Shown: positions 34,877 to 45,775, numbered from the stretch's first letter. The stretch is 64,000 bases of DNA from Mariprofundus sp. EBB-1 (GCF_003665155.1 NZ_RCFQ01000003.1:1-64000); one strand, 5' to 3'. Numbers and translations: made by a program. The notes: a model not told the origin generated them from the letters alone.

Positions 34877-36015
34877 GCTTGCACCCCTTTGTTTTGTCTC
34901 TTTTTCGGTAAATACAGTAACGGCCCCGGTAGATATTCTCCAAGCACCTTCAGTTGATTTTCGCTGGCATCAAATGGCGCTGCATCCAGAGCTGCTTTAC
35001 TCATGCGGTTTAACAAGTATGTATCAAACAGATGTGTGTCCAGTTGCCGCGCCAGCAGGTCTGTTGTCATGGCACGCTGATCCAACACTAAAGCACCACC
35101 GACATTTGCCAGTACATTAGCATTGTGGCGCTGATGATCATCTGCAGCACTTGGCAGGGGCACAAAAAGCGTGGGCATACCAGAGCATGCCGCTTCACAT
35201 ACGGTCATAGCTCCGGAGCGTGCAATCATGAGGTCACCGCTGGCATAAAAGGCTGCCATATCATCACAGAATGGCAGTATGTCTGCTTTGATATCTGCTT
35301 CTGCATACATCTCAGTTACCTTTTTTAATGTCTCTTTATCAGACCCGACGATATGGGTGACTACAAACTCACGACCTTCGCGTATGAGATGCTGACATGC
35401 TTCCGGTACGTTATTGTTCAAAAACAATGCACCCTGAGAACCGCCTAAGACCAATAGACGTGGTGGGCTATGTGGCTGCCAACGGGTCGCCATAATATGC
35501 TCTCGGACAACATTGCCAGTGACAATGCTGTGGACGTGTGAATGCATATGCTCAGTGGCATCAGAGAAGCCCAGCATCATGCAGCGGCTGAATTTGGCCA
35601 GCGTACGATTGACGAGCCCAGGCATGGCATTTTGTTCATATAAAACGACGGGGATCCGGCTGATTAAAGCCGCCGCAACGCCGGAAATACTGGCATAACC
35701 ACCTACACCTACCAACAGGTCAGGGCGTTCAGTTTTCCAGGCTCGACGAATGGTAAGTACTGCTTTCGGTAACTCCCACAGCAATACTCGTAAGCGTTGG
35801 AACAGGCCTGCGCCTTTCACGCCATGCATGGACAGCAGCAGAACGTTCTCTCCGCGTTCAGGCAGTAGTTTTGCTTCCAGCCCACGCTCAGCACCAATAA
35901 AGTTCACCTGCAATTCAGGCCATTTTGCACGTGCAGCATCAGCCAGTGCCAGTGCAGGCATGACATGGCCGCCAGTGCCGCCGCCAGCGATAGAGAGGAT
36001 AGGAGTGCGACTCAA
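34873..36015 (-). CDS. murG: UDP-GlcNAc: undecaprenyl-PP-MurNAc-pentapeptide GlcNAc transferase
   Basis: MurG converts lipid I to lipid II on the inner face of the membrane. It begins SIAGGGTGGHVMPALALAD with the first glycine loop, then GVGGYASISGVAA, and later the third loop LVLGGSQGA and the AARSGAMTVCEAACSGMPTLFVPLP donor-site motif. Only TTG 36015 gives a sensible start: it lies in a TTGA that overlaps the ftsW stop, with GGAG about ten bases ahead. The longer open frame to 36162 runs through ftsW. Length from TTG is 380, slightly long because of a basic C-terminal tail. Confidence 0.95.
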   Translation of the reverse strand: MSRTPILSIAGGGTGGHVMPALALADAARAKWPELQVNFIGAERGLEAKLLPERGENVLLLSMHGVKGAGLFQRLRVLLWELPKAVLTIRRAWKTERPDLLVGVGGYASISGVAAALISRIPVVLYEQNAMPGLVNRTLAKFSRCMMLGFSDATEHMHSHVHSIVTGNVVREHIMATRWQPHSPPRLLVLGGSQGALFLNNNVPEACQHLIREGREFVVTHIVGSDKETLKKVTEMYAEADIKADILPFCDDMAAFYASGDLMIARSGAMTVCEAACSGMPTLFVPLPSAADDHQRHNANVLANVGGALVLDQRAMTTDLLARQLDTHLFDTYLLNRMSKAALDAAPFDASENQLKVLGEYLPGPLLYLPKKRQNKGVQA

Positions 36016-37223
36016 AACAGGTGCTCCAGGCCATCTTGGGAGGGTGTTGTGCTTGCCGGCATTGTACTTTTGCGCTGCTGACTTGTTGTGGCACGTTTTC
36101 CATGGCGCTTGTTGCCAGGCATATGGCGTTGCACAGATAAGACTAAGCCCAGCAGGATACATTCACCAAACAGGGCGCTGCCGCCATAGGATACAAATGG
36201 CATCGGCATGCCCTTGGTTGGTAGCAAGCCCATGGCGGCCCCCAGATTAATCATCAGGGCTGTACCAAGCATCACCACACAACCGATAATAAGCAGGCGG
36301 GAGAACATATCTTCGCAACGAATTGCCAGCCAGATTGCACGGCCAAGCAGCACTGAAAAGAGTATAAGCAGGCTTATAATGCCCACTAATCCCAGTTCTT
36401 CACCAATACTGGCCGAGATAAAATCAGTAAACACTTCGGGAAGGTAGAACAGTTTCTGCACCCCTTGACCAACACCTGTACCAAACAGGCCACCACTGCC
36501 AAAAGCAATCATCGATTGAATCAACTGATAACCCGTACCATAGGGGTCATTCCATGGTTCAAGGAAACTGGTCAGGCGTTGCATGCGATACGGGGCGGCA
36601 ACCATTGCGATGCCTGCAATAGGTATAAATGTAAGCAACAATAGTGACATGTGACGAATAGGTACTCCTCCGACAAACCACATGGCGAAACAGACACTTG
36701 ATAGCAGAACGGCACTGCCGAAGTCAGGCTGAAGCAACAATAGAGAGAGAGAAACGCCAAGTACTACCAGCATTGGCGCAAGGCCTGATGCAAAATGCTG
36801 TAAACGTTCGGAATGGGAACTCATATAATAGGCCATGTATATAATGACAGTTGGTTTCAATAACTCGACGGGTTGTAGGGTCAGGCCGAAGAGTGAGAAC
36901 CAACGTTGGGCACCATTAATTTCCCGACCTAGCCCTGGAATCAGCACAGCGATCATGAGCAATACGCCGAAACCAAGTAGTGGCAATGCAATCGCACGCC
37001 ACCAGTTCACATTGACGCGGGATAAGCTCCACATGATAACAAGACCAATAGGAATATAGATCAGCCAATGGCTGATAATGCGCAGCGGATCTCCATAGCG
37101 TACTTCTGCGACACTGATGCTGGTGCTATATACCATTAAGATGCTAAAGCTTAACAGTGCGATCACACAGCCTGTAAGAACCGGATCCAGTGGAGATAAG
37201 GTCTTAACCACAGGCTTACTCAT
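36012..37223 (-). CDS. ftsW: Septal peptidoglycan glycosyltransferase FtsW
   Basis: FtsW is the SEDS-family polymerase that works with FtsI at the septum. The 403-residue protein has about ten transmembrane helices and the SEDS signatures GINGAQRWF-like (REINGAQRWFSLFGLTLQPVELLKP) and PYRMQRLTSFLEPWNDPYGTGYQ. The conserved ending GLLPTKGMPMPFVSYGGSA is also present. The frame opens at 37340; ATG 37223 overlaps the murD stop by eight bases and gives the family start MSKPxxKxLSPLD. It overlaps murG by four bases. Confidence 0.96.
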   Translation of the reverse strand: MSKPVVKTLSPLDPVLTGCVIALLSFSILMVYSTSISVAEVRYGDPLRIISHWLIYIPIGLVIMWSLSRVNVNWWRAIALPLLGFGVLLMIAVLIPGLGREINGAQRWFSLFGLTLQPVELLKPTVIIYMAYYMSSHSERLQHFASGLAPMLVVLGVSLSLLLLQPDFGSAVLLSSVCFAMWFVGGVPIRHMSLLLLTFIPIAGIAMVAAPYRMQRLTSFLEPWNDPYGTGYQLIQSMIAFGSGGLFGTGVGQGVQKLFYLPEVFTDFISASIGEELGLVGIISLLILFSVLLGRAIWLAIRCEDMFSRLLIIGCVVMLGTALMINLGAAMGLLPTKGMPMPFVSYGGSALFGECILLGLVLSVQRHMPGNKRHGKRATTSQQRKSTMPASTTPSQDGLEHLF

Positions 37224-38631
37224 TGTGCTTATCCATCTCAAGTGCTTGCACTGCTGCTGCAAAGGCATCGCCACGTTGCATATAGTTTTTAAACTGATCC
37301 TGACTGGCTGCAGCTGGTGAGAGCAGTACAGGCACACCATTTTGCAATTGCGCGGCTTGTTTGACTGCCTGTTCGATGGTTTTCACAAATTTATACGAGA
37401 CACCGGACGATTCGGCCAATTTGACAAATGGATTGGCTTCGGTGCCTATAATAAACATATGTTCGACATGGTTGGATACGGCTGATTGTAAAGGCATGAC
37501 ATCGAGCCCTTTACGCAGACCACCGCAAATCCAGACGACCTGATTGAAGGATGTTAATGCCGCTTTTGCGGCATCAGGATTGGTGGCTTTGGAATCGTTG
37601 AACCATTCGCGACCCTTTACGATACCGAGTGATTGCAATCGATGTGGCAGTCCTCTGAATGAAGTCAAAGATTGACGAATGACACTGGCTGTAAGGCCGT
37701 GATCGGCGGCAGCCTGTGCAGCGACAGCAAGATTCAAATGCTGATGCATACCTTGTGCAGGCACGTCATCAGAAGCGATTTCATGTGTAATATCATAATG
37801 ATGCCAGAACAGGTGCCATGAACCATCATCATGTAACTGCACTCCTGAATCGAGGGTGTCAGAAGAACCGATGCCAAAGCGGCGCACAAAGACACCACGC
37901 TCCACTAATGTGTTGGCCAGTTTATCCCAATGACTATCGGCGGGTAACATCGCTTTATCACCCTCACTTTGACGGGCAAAGAGCTGTACTTTTGCAGCTT
38001 CATAGGCTGCCATATCTGTATGCATGTCGGCATGATCAGGTTGCACGTTGAGCAAAGCAGCCCAATGAGGATGAATAGGGTTGGCGCGTTCAATTTGGAA
38101 GCTGGAGAGTTCAAGTACTACGCGTTGCGGTTGTCCGTCACGAATCAGGTCCAGCATCGGAGTGCCAATATTGCCGCCAGCTTCAATACCACCATGCAAT
38201 ACATCCAGCATGGTATTAATCAGCGATACCGTTGTGGTTTTTCCATTGGTGCCGGTGATGGCAATCAAATCACCTTGATATTGTTGAGAAAACAGCTCCA
38301 AATCACCATACATAGGGATGTTGGCATGGCGCAGTTCCTGCAATACAGGGTGATGCCAATTGATACCCGGGCTGACAATGATTTGGGAATACTGTTTTAA
38401 CAGTTCGGCATTGAAGGGGCCGGTATGCAGTTCAAACTTCACATTATCCTGCATTGGGAAATCCATGCAGGCATCAGCTGATTCATCAAATGCGCTGCAA
38501 ACAACACCCCGTTCGAGAAGAAAACGGGCGACAGCCTGACCTGTTTTACCCAGGCCGATAATAGCTGTTGCACCAGCTTCACTTGGCATGTGAGGGGATG
38601 TGGCGTTTGAATGATTCAATGGACTGTTCAT
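37216..38631 (-). CDS. murD: UDP-N-acetylmuramoylalanine--D-glutamate ligase
   Basis: MurD adds D-glutamate to UDP-MurNAc-L-Ala. The 471-residue protein has an N-terminal Rossmann part ([20 protein letters not shown]), then the ATP loop [26 protein letters not shown], and SSFQIE. The ligase-specific [15 protein letters not shown] stretch is also present. The frame opens at 38715, but ATG 38631 lies in an ATGA shared with the mraY stop. A Ser/Asn-rich leader of about 15 residues precedes the fold. Confidence 0.96.
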   Translation of the reverse strand: MNSPLNHSNATSPHMPSEAGATAIIGLGKTGQAVARFLLERGVVCSAFDESADACMDFPMQDNVKFELHTGPFNAELLKQYSQIIVSPGINWHHPVLQELRHANIPMYGDLELFSQQYQGDLIAITGTNGKTTTVSLINTMLDVLHGGIEAGGNIGTPMLDLIRDGQPQRVVLELSSFQIERANPIHPHWAALLNVQPDHADMHTDMAAYEAAKVQLFARQSEGDKAMLPADSHWDKLANTLVERGVFVRRFGIGSSDTLDSGVQLHDDGSWHLFWHHYDITHEIASDDVPAQGMHQHLNLAVAAQAAADHGLTASVIRQSLTSFRGLPHRLQSLGIVKGREWFNDSKATNPDAAKAALTSFNQVVWICGGLRKGLDVMPLQSAVSNHVEHMFIIGTEANPFVKLAESSGVSYKFVKTIEQAVKQAAQLQNGVPVLLSPAAASQDQFKNYMQRGDAFAAAVQALEMDKHNE

Positions 38632-39698
38632 CGGATCTTCAGGGTGGACAGTGCCACCAATGCTAAAATAATGGAGATGATCCAGAAGCGCACAATCACT
38701 TTGGGTTCCGGCCAACCCTTTAATTCATAATGATGGTGAATGGGAGCCATGCGGAAAACGCGCTTACCGGTTAATTTAAAGCTTGCCACCTGTACCATTA
38801 CCGATACCGCTTCCAATACAAACAGGCCGCCAGCAATGGCGAGCAATAACTGTTGATGCACTGCGCAGGCAACAAAACCTAAGGCGCCACCAAGTGCCAA
38901 TGCGCCAACATCACCCATAAACACTTGTGCGGGATAAGAATTAAACCAGAGGAAACCAAGGCAACTACCTACCAGGGCACCACAAAATACTGCCAACTCG
39001 CCTGAGCCGGGAACAAATGGAATCATTAGATAGGCTGAAAACTTGGCATGTCCGGCCAGATATACGACTACAGCCAGTGCGCTGGCCACCATGAATGTCG
39101 GTGCCACAGCCAAGCCATCCAAACCATCGGTCAGGTTGACTGCATTGGAGGAACCTACCAGCACAAACAGGACGAATATCACATAGAACCAGCCCATATC
39201 CCATTGCATATTAAGAAATGGGATATCGACAATCGGGTCTGTCATCATCATCAATCCGCCTGCTGCGATGCCGCCAAACAGGCATTGTAATAACAGCTTC
39301 CAGCGCCCCGCTAAACCTTTGGGATCGCGACGAATGATCTTCAAATAATCATCCCACCAGCCGATCAGGCCATAACCCAGTGTCACCAGCAGCGCCAACC
39401 AGATGAAGCCGTTGCTGAGGTCGGTCCATAGCAATGTTGTGATGGTTAAGGAGAATAAAATGAGCAGGCCACCCATGGTTGGAGTGCCCTGTTTGACCAA
39501 ATGTGTTTGTGGGCCGTCATTGCGAATCGGTTGGCCCTTGCCCTGATTGGCTTTTAGCCAGCGAATAAAAAGTGGGCCCAATAACCAGCACAGCACCAGA
39601 GAGGTGATTAACGCGTACACGGTACGGAACGTAATGTACTGAAACAGATTAAAAAATGAATATTGATCGGCCAGTGGATAAAGGAGGCTATAAAGCAT
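38628..39698 (-). CDS. mraY: Phospho-N-acetylmuramoyl-pentapeptide transferase
   Basis: MraY attaches phospho-MurNAc-pentapeptide to undecaprenyl phosphate, making lipid I. The 356-residue protein has ten hydrophobic helices. Family motifs are [16 protein letters not shown] (catalytic aspartates), [29 protein letters not shown] and the [13 protein letters not shown] stretch. ATG 39698 lies inside the end of murF (11-base overlap); the upstream part of the open frame to 39731 does not belong. It overlaps murD by four bases. Confidence 0.97.
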   Translation of the reverse strand: MLYSLLYPLADQYSFFNLFQYITFRTVYALITSLVLCWLLGPLFIRWLKANQGKGQPIRNDGPQTHLVKQGTPTMGGLLILFSLTITTLLWTDLSNGFIWLALLVTLGYGLIGWWDDYLKIIRRDPKGLAGRWKLLLQCLFGGIAAGGLMMMTDPIVDIPFLNMQWDMGWFYVIFVLFVLVGSSNAVNLTDGLDGLAVAPTFMVASALAVVVYLAGHAKFSAYLMIPFVPGSGELAVFCGALVGSCLGFLWFNSYPAQVFMGDVGALALGGALGFVACAVHQQLLLAIAGGLFVLEAVSVMVQVASFKLTGKRVFRMAPIHHHYELKGWPEPKVIVRFWIISIILALVALSTLKIR

Positions 39699-41070
39699 GT
39701 GTGCCCCCCTGTTTCTGTAATAGCTGCACAACTTTTTCTAATGCCATTGAGTGTGAGGCTTTGATGAGTACAGTCTCGTCGGATGAGAAGCTGACTTCTG
39801 CTAAAGCCACAAGTGCTTCATCAGTGCTGGCAAACCAATGCGCATGGGAATGCAATGCAGCCAGCGCCTGCATGTGGGAGCCGATGAGATAAACACTATC
39901 AACGCCTTTCAGGTCAATGTTTTGATGTGCTGATACAGCCGTTTCACCCAGCTCAGCCATATCACCCAGAATGGCGACTTTATGCCCTTCAAGCGCACAT
40001 AAAGTATCAATGGCAGCCTGCATGGATACCGGATTGGCATTGTAGCTGTCATCCAGAATCACACAGTTATTTTTACCTATTGAGGGCTGTAAACGACCCG
40101 CCGACGGTTGCCAGCCTGCAATGGCATTAGCGACACGGCTAAGGGATACTTTTTCACCATTAGCATTGAGATGGCGCAGCATGATGGAGGCTGCAAAAGC
40201 AAGATTGGAAGCCCAGTGTGCCGCAGGTAAACGCAATGTGATGGAGGCCTCTTGCAGAGAAGCTTGCTGGTCGTGGTATGCCAACGTCAATTCACAACCG
40301 TTTAAGTTCCAACGAACAGGTTCATCCTCGCTTTGATCAATGGAGAACCCCTGTTCCGGCAGTGCTATATGGTTGCTTTGTAGTAGATCAGCAACACCTG
40401 TTCCGAGCGCACACCATTGTGCATTTTCCAGCAATAGTGCTTTTTCACGAACGACTCCAGAGAGCCCTCCAAGGCCTTCAGTGTGTGCTGCCGTAATACC
40501 GGTAAGCACCGCGATATCTGGTTGTACAATGGCAGCCAATCGCGACATTTCGCCTGTTTCGCTGATGCCACATTCAATAATGGCGATATCAGCATTTTCA
40601 GGCACGGCCAATAAGGTTTGTGGTACGCCAATTAAGTTGTTGAGATTGGCATGCGTGGCTGCGATATTGAGATCCAATGCGCGAAAGCCAGTCTCAAGTA
40701 TGGAGCGTAAACTGGTTTTACCATATGAACCGCTAATAGCGATGACAGTGGTATTGTTTAAGCGTGAGCGCCATGCGTGGGCTATGTCACCAAAGGCTTG
40801 CAAGGTGTCATTGACTTCCAATATACTATTATTCAATTGTAATTCAGACCATAGGCGTACCCCGGTGCTATCTCCGATGAATGCCAGGGCGCGGTCTGCT
40901 ACAGATGCAGCAAAACTGTGGCCGTCAAAGTTAGGGCCGCGCAACGCCAGAAATGCTTCGCCTGTTTGAAAATCACGCGTGTCGGTCGTCACCTTGTGCA
41001 GGGACTCCGGTACCGGGCCATGCCAATGGCCGGCAGTAGCGCGCTGGATATCAGCTCCGCTTAATTTCAT
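39688..41070 (-). CDS. murF: UDP-MurNAc-tripeptide--D-alanyl-D-alanine ligase
   Basis: MurF adds D-Ala-D-Ala to the stem tripeptide. The 460-residue ligase has an N-terminal substrate domain with [18 protein letters not shown], the ATP loop [15 protein letters not shown] at about 110-124, [12 protein letters not shown], and the C-terminal [18 protein letters not shown] and [11 protein letters not shown] motifs. The start ATG 41070 overlaps the murE stop as ATGA; the open frame to 41130 is an accidental extension into murE. Confidence 0.97.
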   Translation of the reverse strand: MKLSGADIQRATAGHWHGPVPESLHKVTTDTRDFQTGEAFLALRGPNFDGHSFAASVADRALAFIGDSTGVRLWSELQLNNSILEVNDTLQAFGDIAHAWRSRLNNTTVIAISGSYGKTSLRSILETGFRALDLNIAATHANLNNLIGVPQTLLAVPENADIAIIECGISETGEMSRLAAIVQPDIAVLTGITAAHTEGLGGLSGVVREKALLLENAQWCALGTGVADLLQSNHIALPEQGFSIDQSEDEPVRWNLNGCELTLAYHDQQASLQEASITLRLPAAHWASNLAFAASIMLRHLNANGEKVSLSRVANAIAGWQPSAGRLQPSIGKNNCVILDDSYNANPVSMQAAIDTLCALEGHKVAILGDMAELGETAVSAHQNIDLKGVDSVYLIGSHMQALAALHSHAHWFASTDEALVALAEVSFSSDETVLIKASHSMALEKVVQLLQKQGGTHAL

Positions 41071-42617
41071 GTGGCGTATGCCTCGTGTTTCTGGTGCAGA
41101 TATTTGTCTGCCATGCTGGCATCGCTCCATGGCAGACGTTGACCACCAACATCCATGTAGGCTTCGTGCCCTTTGCCTGCGATGATTAATACGTCGCCGT
41201 CTTGAATGGCCGCGATGGATTCTGCGATAGCAAGCTCTCGGTCCAATTGTAGATGCACTTCAGCTTTATAAGCTTGATGTGCACCGGCTTGGCGCATACC
41301 TGCTTCAATCTCGGATGCGATTACAGCCGGCACTTCTCCGCGTGGATTGTCAGAGGTGATCCACACCATATCGGCCAGATTAACGGCTATTTCGCCCATC
41401 TTAGGCCGCTTTTCCCGATCGCGTTCTCCTCCACAGCCAAATAACACAATCAGGCGCTTGCGTGCCAGCTTGCGGGTGGCTTTGAGACAGCTTTCCAATG
41501 CTTCAGGTGTATGGGCATAGTCGATGTAAACTTGACCTAAACTTGCATCCAGCTCTTGCATGCGGCCTGGAGGAGCACTGATGTTGCGCAATAACAATGG
41601 TAATTCTGTGAGTGGAATTGCCATAGAAACCATAAGCGTTAATGCAACGCAGGCTACGTTTTCAGCATGGAAGTCACCGAGAGGGATATCTTCAATCACA
41701 ATCTCTTCATCGCGGCTTTTTAAACGCAATAAACCAGGCAGTTCCTGTTCCCATGCCAGATCAACATCATCGCGGAACAAGCCATGCCCATACCAGCAGG
41801 TTTGCTCGGGTGCGTATTCGCGGATGTCTTTATGATCGGCGTTGGCCACTACATTGCCACCATGCGATGCTGTCTGCTGAATAAAGCTGGCTTTGGTCGC
41901 AAGATATGGGGCATAACCACCATGATCCTGCAAATGATCATGGCCCATGTTGGTCCATATAGCGGTGTTGAAATCAAGACCTGCGATGCGCTCTTGCGCA
42001 ATACCATGCGATGATATTTCACAAGCAACTGCATGCACATCGGCCAAACAGGCAGAGGCCAGCATGGCATGCATGGTCAACAGTGAAGGCGTGGTATTAC
42101 CGATGTCACGAATATCATCATTATCACGCATCCAGCCTAAGGTGCCACAACTCCAGACTGGTTTATCCTGAAGGCGGGTTAATGCTTCACGTAACATCCA
42201 AGTTACACTGGTTTTTCCATCTGTGCCGGTAACGCCGTAATAATGGCTACCTGCACCTTCAGTGTGAAACATACGGCGCAGCAATTGACCTGCTTGCAAC
42301 ATGCTATCAAGTTGTAATAACGGTAGATTGGTTTGTACTTCTACGCCGACGGCAATGATAGCGACAGCGCCTTTTGCTTCTGCGGCACTTGCATATGCAC
42401 TGGCCTGTTCCTTACTGCGCGGTAAGCAGAGTAGTGCATATCCGGCTCTGGCAAAACGTGAATCATCACATATGCCAAGGATACTGACATCTTCTTCCTG
42501 TGAATGATCACCAAAATGGATGTGGCCAAGCTGATAAGCCAGCTCATTTAGAGAAAATCCGCGATTAAATTCAGTCGCACGGGTTTGCGCCGATTGCTTC
42601 AAGCTTGCATCACTCAT
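41067..42617 (-). CDS. murE: UDP-MurNAc-L-Ala-D-Glu--meso-2,6-diaminopimelate ligase
   Basis: MurE adds the third stem-peptide residue. The 516-residue protein has the substrate domain with ICDDSRFARAGYALLCLP, the ATP loop GVTGTDGKTSVTWML and NTTPSLLTMHAMLA. It also has VDYAHTPEAL-type IDYAHTPEALESCL and GCGGERDREKRPKMGEIA. The DNPR motif (SDNPRGE near the C-terminus) marks diaminopimelate rather than lysine specificity, so the wall is expected to contain meso-DAP. It overlaps ftsI by eight bases and murF by four. Confidence 0.97.
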   Translation of the reverse strand: MSDASLKQSAQTRATEFNRGFSLNELAYQLGHIHFGDHSQEEDVSILGICDDSRFARAGYALLCLPRSKEQASAYASAAEAKGAVAIIAVGVEVQTNLPLLQLDSMLQAGQLLRRMFHTEGAGSHYYGVTGTDGKTSVTWMLREALTRLQDKPVWSCGTLGWMRDNDDIRDIGNTTPSLLTMHAMLASACLADVHAVACEISSHGIAQERIAGLDFNTAIWTNMGHDHLQDHGGYAPYLATKASFIQQTASHGGNVVANADHKDIREYAPEQTCWYGHGLFRDDVDLAWEQELPGLLRLKSRDEEIVIEDIPLGDFHAENVACVALTLMVSMAIPLTELPLLLRNISAPPGRMQELDASLGQVYIDYAHTPEALESCLKATRKLARKRLIVLFGCGGERDREKRPKMGEIAVNLADMVWITSDNPRGEVPAVIASEIEAGMRQAGAHQAYKAEVHLQLDRELAIAESIAAIQDGDVLIIAGKGHEAYMDVGGQRLPWSDASMADKYLHQKHEAYAT

Positions 42618-44520
42618 TTAACCAAACCTCAAGTGTTTCACCATGTTCTAATGTGCTGCTAGCGGTTGGTTTTTGTCGTGTCACCCAGCCGGATCCATGC
42701 ACATGCAATCTCAGCCCGCGTTGGGCGGAAAAACGTCTAACTTCACGCATGGACATGCCAAAGACCGACTCAGCATCAATCATCGAATGTTCTGCGGCAA
42801 TAGGCATGGTTTGCCATGTGGAGGTACCGTTATCATGTTCGTCTGTCTGATGATCACCGAGACCATCGTTGTGGGCGGAAATACCAAGATAAGGCAGTAC
42901 ATTTTCTGCAATATTACGGAATATCGGTGCTGCAACCTGACCGCCATAAATACTCTTTTTAGGCTCGTCAACCAACACCACAATGACTACTTGAGGGTCA
43001 TATGCAGGGGCGAAGCCGGCAAATACTGCGTCATATTTTCCCTTGCTGTATCCGCCTCTTGGATTTGGTTTTTGCGCCGTGCCTGTTTTTCCTGCCACGC
43101 GGTAACCACTTGGAACGGCTTTTGAGCCAGTACCCTCTGTGCTGGTTGCATATTCCAGCATTTGACTAACCTGATGCGCAATGGTGCTGCTCATGATGCG
43201 TGTTGGCGTTTGTTGATCTAGTCGATTAGCAAACAGCGTCGGGGGCATGTACAGGCCATCATTGGCCAATACGGAAAATGCCGTCGCGAGTTGCAACGGC
43301 GTGACAGCGATACCCTGTCCGAAAGCTATATTGGCAGTTTCGACTGGCCCCCAGCGTTCGGGGGGAAGGACAATGCCAGAGGATTCTCCACTCAATCCTG
43401 TTCCGCTTCTGGTGCCGAACCCTGCCTTGGTCATCATTTCGTACAGAGATCGAGCGCCAATATCCAGAGCCATTTTAGCAGAGCCGATATTACTTGAGCG
43501 AACCAATACGCCGGTCACATCCAGCCATTCCTCGGGATGATCATCATGAATAGTGTAATCAGCGACTTTCATGGAGCCTTTTTCGCAATAAATTTTTGTA
43601 TCCGGCTGCCAGCGACCCGTTTCAAGCGCTGCGGCAATGGTGAAAGGCTTCAGTGTTGAGCCGGGCTCGAAGACATCTGTGATGGCGCGATTGCGCCACT
43701 CGCTTGGATGATAATGGCGAAAGTTGTTCGGGTTATAACCAGGCCAGCTGGCCATCGCTAAAATAGCGCCATCCTTCGGACGCATGACAACAACTGACCC
43801 ACCCTTGGCATTTTGGCTGAGAACACCTTCGGCCAATGCAGCATAGGCAACGCTTTGAATAGATGAATCCAGTGTCAGGGTAATGGCTTGCCCTGCTTTT
43901 GGAGCGCGCACCCAGCGTCCGTCAGGCAATGAATGGCCGCGGGCATCGCGGCGAACCTGTCTTAAACCCGCTTCGCCAGAGAGTTGTTTGTTCCATGTGC
44001 GTTCAATGCCTTCAAGTCCACGTCCATCAACGCCAACAAAACCGAGTAGATGGCCTGTTTCAGGGCCTAGCGGATGATAACGCTGCCATTCAGACTCCTG
44101 GCGTACGCCAGGAATGTTTAGTGCCATTACGTTTGCAGCGACCGCTGGTGGTATTTGTCGGGCCAGCCAGACAAATCCTTTGCGCTTGCCCAGTTTGCGC
44201 TGTAATTTTTTATGTGACATGCCAAGTGCTCGGGCCAGTTCAGCGATACGATCGGAGGGGACTTCATCCGCTATTGCAGCCAGCGACGGTGTTTGGAGGC
44301 TTTCAGCCAGCATGCGTCCTTTTTGATCAAGAATCGGGCCGCGTGGCGCTATAGTGGTAAACTGACGATAGCGTTGTTTTTCGGCTAAATTACTTAGATG
44401 CTCAGATTGAAACCATTGCAGATCGACTGCACGCACTGCCAACAACAGGACACCAAGCACCAATAGCCCTGCGATTGCTTCAATGCGGCGACGAATATAT
44501 GTGTGTTCCTTGTTAATCAC
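42610..44520 (-). CDS. ftsI: Septal transpeptidase FtsI (PBP3) with C-terminal PASTA domain
   Basis: This class B penicillin-binding protein cross-links septal peptidoglycan. The 636 residues include one N-terminal transmembrane helix (about 12-32), a dimerisation/pedestal region, and a transpeptidase domain with the active-site motifs GSTLKPF (Ser near 280), SSN near 337 and KTGTAQK near 480. The last 60-70 residues read like a PASTA domain (VFGMSMREVRRFSAQRGLRLHVHGSG and a WVTRQKPTASSTL strand). E. coli FtsI lacks this domain, but many other phyla have it. The gene overlaps ftsL and murE. Confidence 0.96.
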   Translation of the reverse strand: MINKEHTYIRRRIEAIAGLLVLGVLLLAVRAVDLQWFQSEHLSNLAEKQRYRQFTTIAPRGPILDQKGRMLAESLQTPSLAAIADEVPSDRIAELARALGMSHKKLQRKLGKRKGFVWLARQIPPAVAANVMALNIPGVRQESEWQRYHPLGPETGHLLGFVGVDGRGLEGIERTWNKQLSGEAGLRQVRRDARGHSLPDGRWVRAPKAGQAITLTLDSSIQSVAYAALAEGVLSQNAKGGSVVVMRPKDGAILAMASWPGYNPNNFRHYHPSEWRNRAITDVFEPGSTLKPFTIAAALETGRWQPDTKIYCEKGSMKVADYTIHDDHPEEWLDVTGVLVRSSNIGSAKMALDIGARSLYEMMTKAGFGTRSGTGLSGESSGIVLPPERWGPVETANIAFGQGIAVTPLQLATAFSVLANDGLYMPPTLFANRLDQQTPTRIMSSTIAHQVSQMLEYATSTEGTGSKAVPSGYRVAGKTGTAQKPNPRGGYSKGKYDAVFAGFAPAYDPQVVIVVLVDEPKKSIYGGQVAAPIFRNIAENVLPYLGISAHNDGLGDHQTDEHDNGTSTWQTMPIAAEHSMIDAESVFGMSMREVRRFSAQRGLRLHVHGSGWVTRQKPTASSTLEHGETLEVWLNE

Positions 44521-44780
44521 GGCTGTATCACCTGCATGGGTTTTGGTGGAGCCATGTTTAAAGTGTCGCGCGCGTATTGGCGTAGCTGTTCAGGCCGAGT
44601 CAGACTGGCTATTTCAAGTCGAAAACGACTGGATTCCTGCACGATAGATTTTTTTTCAGCCATCATGCGCTGACTTTCAAGCGAAAGTTCATAACGAACA
44701 TGTGACAGCCAAATTAAACAGCCGGCCAATACCGCCACGCTAGCGGGGATGCATACCCAGGGTTTCAACCACGCGCGCAT
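44517..44780 (-). CDS. ftsL: Cell division protein FtsL
   Basis: This small 87-residue bitopic protein has a short cytoplasmic start, one transmembrane helix (about 10-28) and a periplasmic coiled-coil-like stretch (LSLESQRMMAEKKSIVQESSRF). It ends with a LxRPEQLRQYARDTLNM-type segment typical of FtsL. FtsL sequences drift fast; the call rests on this layout and on its place between rsmH and ftsI. Its ATG overlaps the rsmH stop and its stop overlaps the ftsI start. Confidence 0.9.
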   Translation of the reverse strand: MRAWLKPWVCIPASVAVLAGCLIWLSHVRYELSLESQRMMAEKKSIVQESSRFRLEIASLTRPEQLRQYARDTLNMAPPKPMQVIQP

Positions 44781-45775
44781 CAGTGTAATCCGCCGCTGTA
44801 GCCGGCAAGTTTGATGGCTTCCTCGTCTGTTAAACGCTGTGCGACTCGCAGCATGGAAGAGCGGCTGCGAGGGTTTTCCAGCAGTTCTTGTTCATTGGCT
44901 CTGACTGGCTTTTTCTGCAGCCAGCGCATGCTAGGTTTTTTGCCGCATACACACATGGGCATTTCCGGTGGACATGTGCAGGGGCGTACCGCTGATTCGA
45001 TGAGATCACGAATGCGTCGATCTTCTCCCGAATGGAATGAAATGACAGCCAGCTTGCCGCCTGGAGCCAGCAGAGTGATTGCCGCTTCTATGGCCGTGTC
45101 GATCTGATCCATTTCGCCATTCACCCAAATGCGCAGGGCTTGAAAGGTGCGCGTGGCCGGGTGGGTGCTGCCGTATCGCGCTTGTTTGGGTACAGCGTGA
45201 AAGCAGATGTTTTCCAGGTCGGATGTCGTGTTCAGTTCCTTGTTATGTTTAGCTTTTAGTATGCCGCTAGCGATGCGACGTGCGTACCGTTCATCCCCGA
45301 AGTTATGCAGTATATCAACAAGCTCACGCTCAGATACGTGATCAAGCATGCGACTTAATGGCTGGCCACTTTCGGAGTCCATACGCATATCCAGCGGGCC
45401 ATCTTTCCGGAATGAAAAACCACGCTCAGCGTTATCCACTTGTGGGGATGAGACACCAAGATCAAAGCCGATGCCGATCACCTTGTCACATTTCTCCTGC
45501 TCAAGAACGGAAGCAATTTGGGCGAAGTCACTATGAAAAATGGTAAAGCGAACATCTTGCTGCTCAAGCCTTTTGCCTTCTGTAATAGCTTCCGGGTCTC
45601 GATCAAAAGCAATGAGTTTGCCTTTGTCTGACAGGCGTTCAAGGAGAAGTCGGCTGTGCCCACCGCGACCAAAGGTGCAGTCGAGATAGGAACCATCAGG
45701 ATCGGAAAACATGGCATCGATAAATGCATCGCGGAGCACCGGGATGTGTTCGGGATACTGTTCGGTGATATCCAC
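44780..45775 (-). CDS. rsmH: 16S rRNA (cytosine1402-N4)-methyltransferase
   Basis: RsmH (MraW) methylates C1402 of 16S rRNA. The 331-residue protein opens HIPVLRDAFIDAM, then DCTFGRGGHSRLLLE (SAM site). It goes on with GIGFDLGVSSPQVDNAERGFSFRKDGPLDMRMD, THPATRTFQALRIWVNGE, and LAVISFHSGEDRRI. The C-terminal RSSMLRVAQR also fits. It begins one base after mraZ stops, as in most dcw clusters. Confidence 0.97.
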   Translation of the reverse strand: MDITEQYPEHIPVLRDAFIDAMFSDPDGSYLDCTFGRGGHSRLLLERLSDKGKLIAFDRDPEAITEGKRLEQQDVRFTIFHSDFAQIASVLEQEKCDKVIGIGFDLGVSSPQVDNAERGFSFRKDGPLDMRMDSESGQPLSRMLDHVSERELVDILHNFGDERYARRIASGILKAKHNKELNTTSDLENICFHAVPKQARYGSTHPATRTFQALRIWVNGEMDQIDTAIEAAITLLAPGGKLAVISFHSGEDRRIRDLIESAVRPCTCPPEMPMCVCGKKPSMRWLQKKPVRANEQELLENPRSRSSMLRVAQRLTDEEAIKLAGYSGGLH

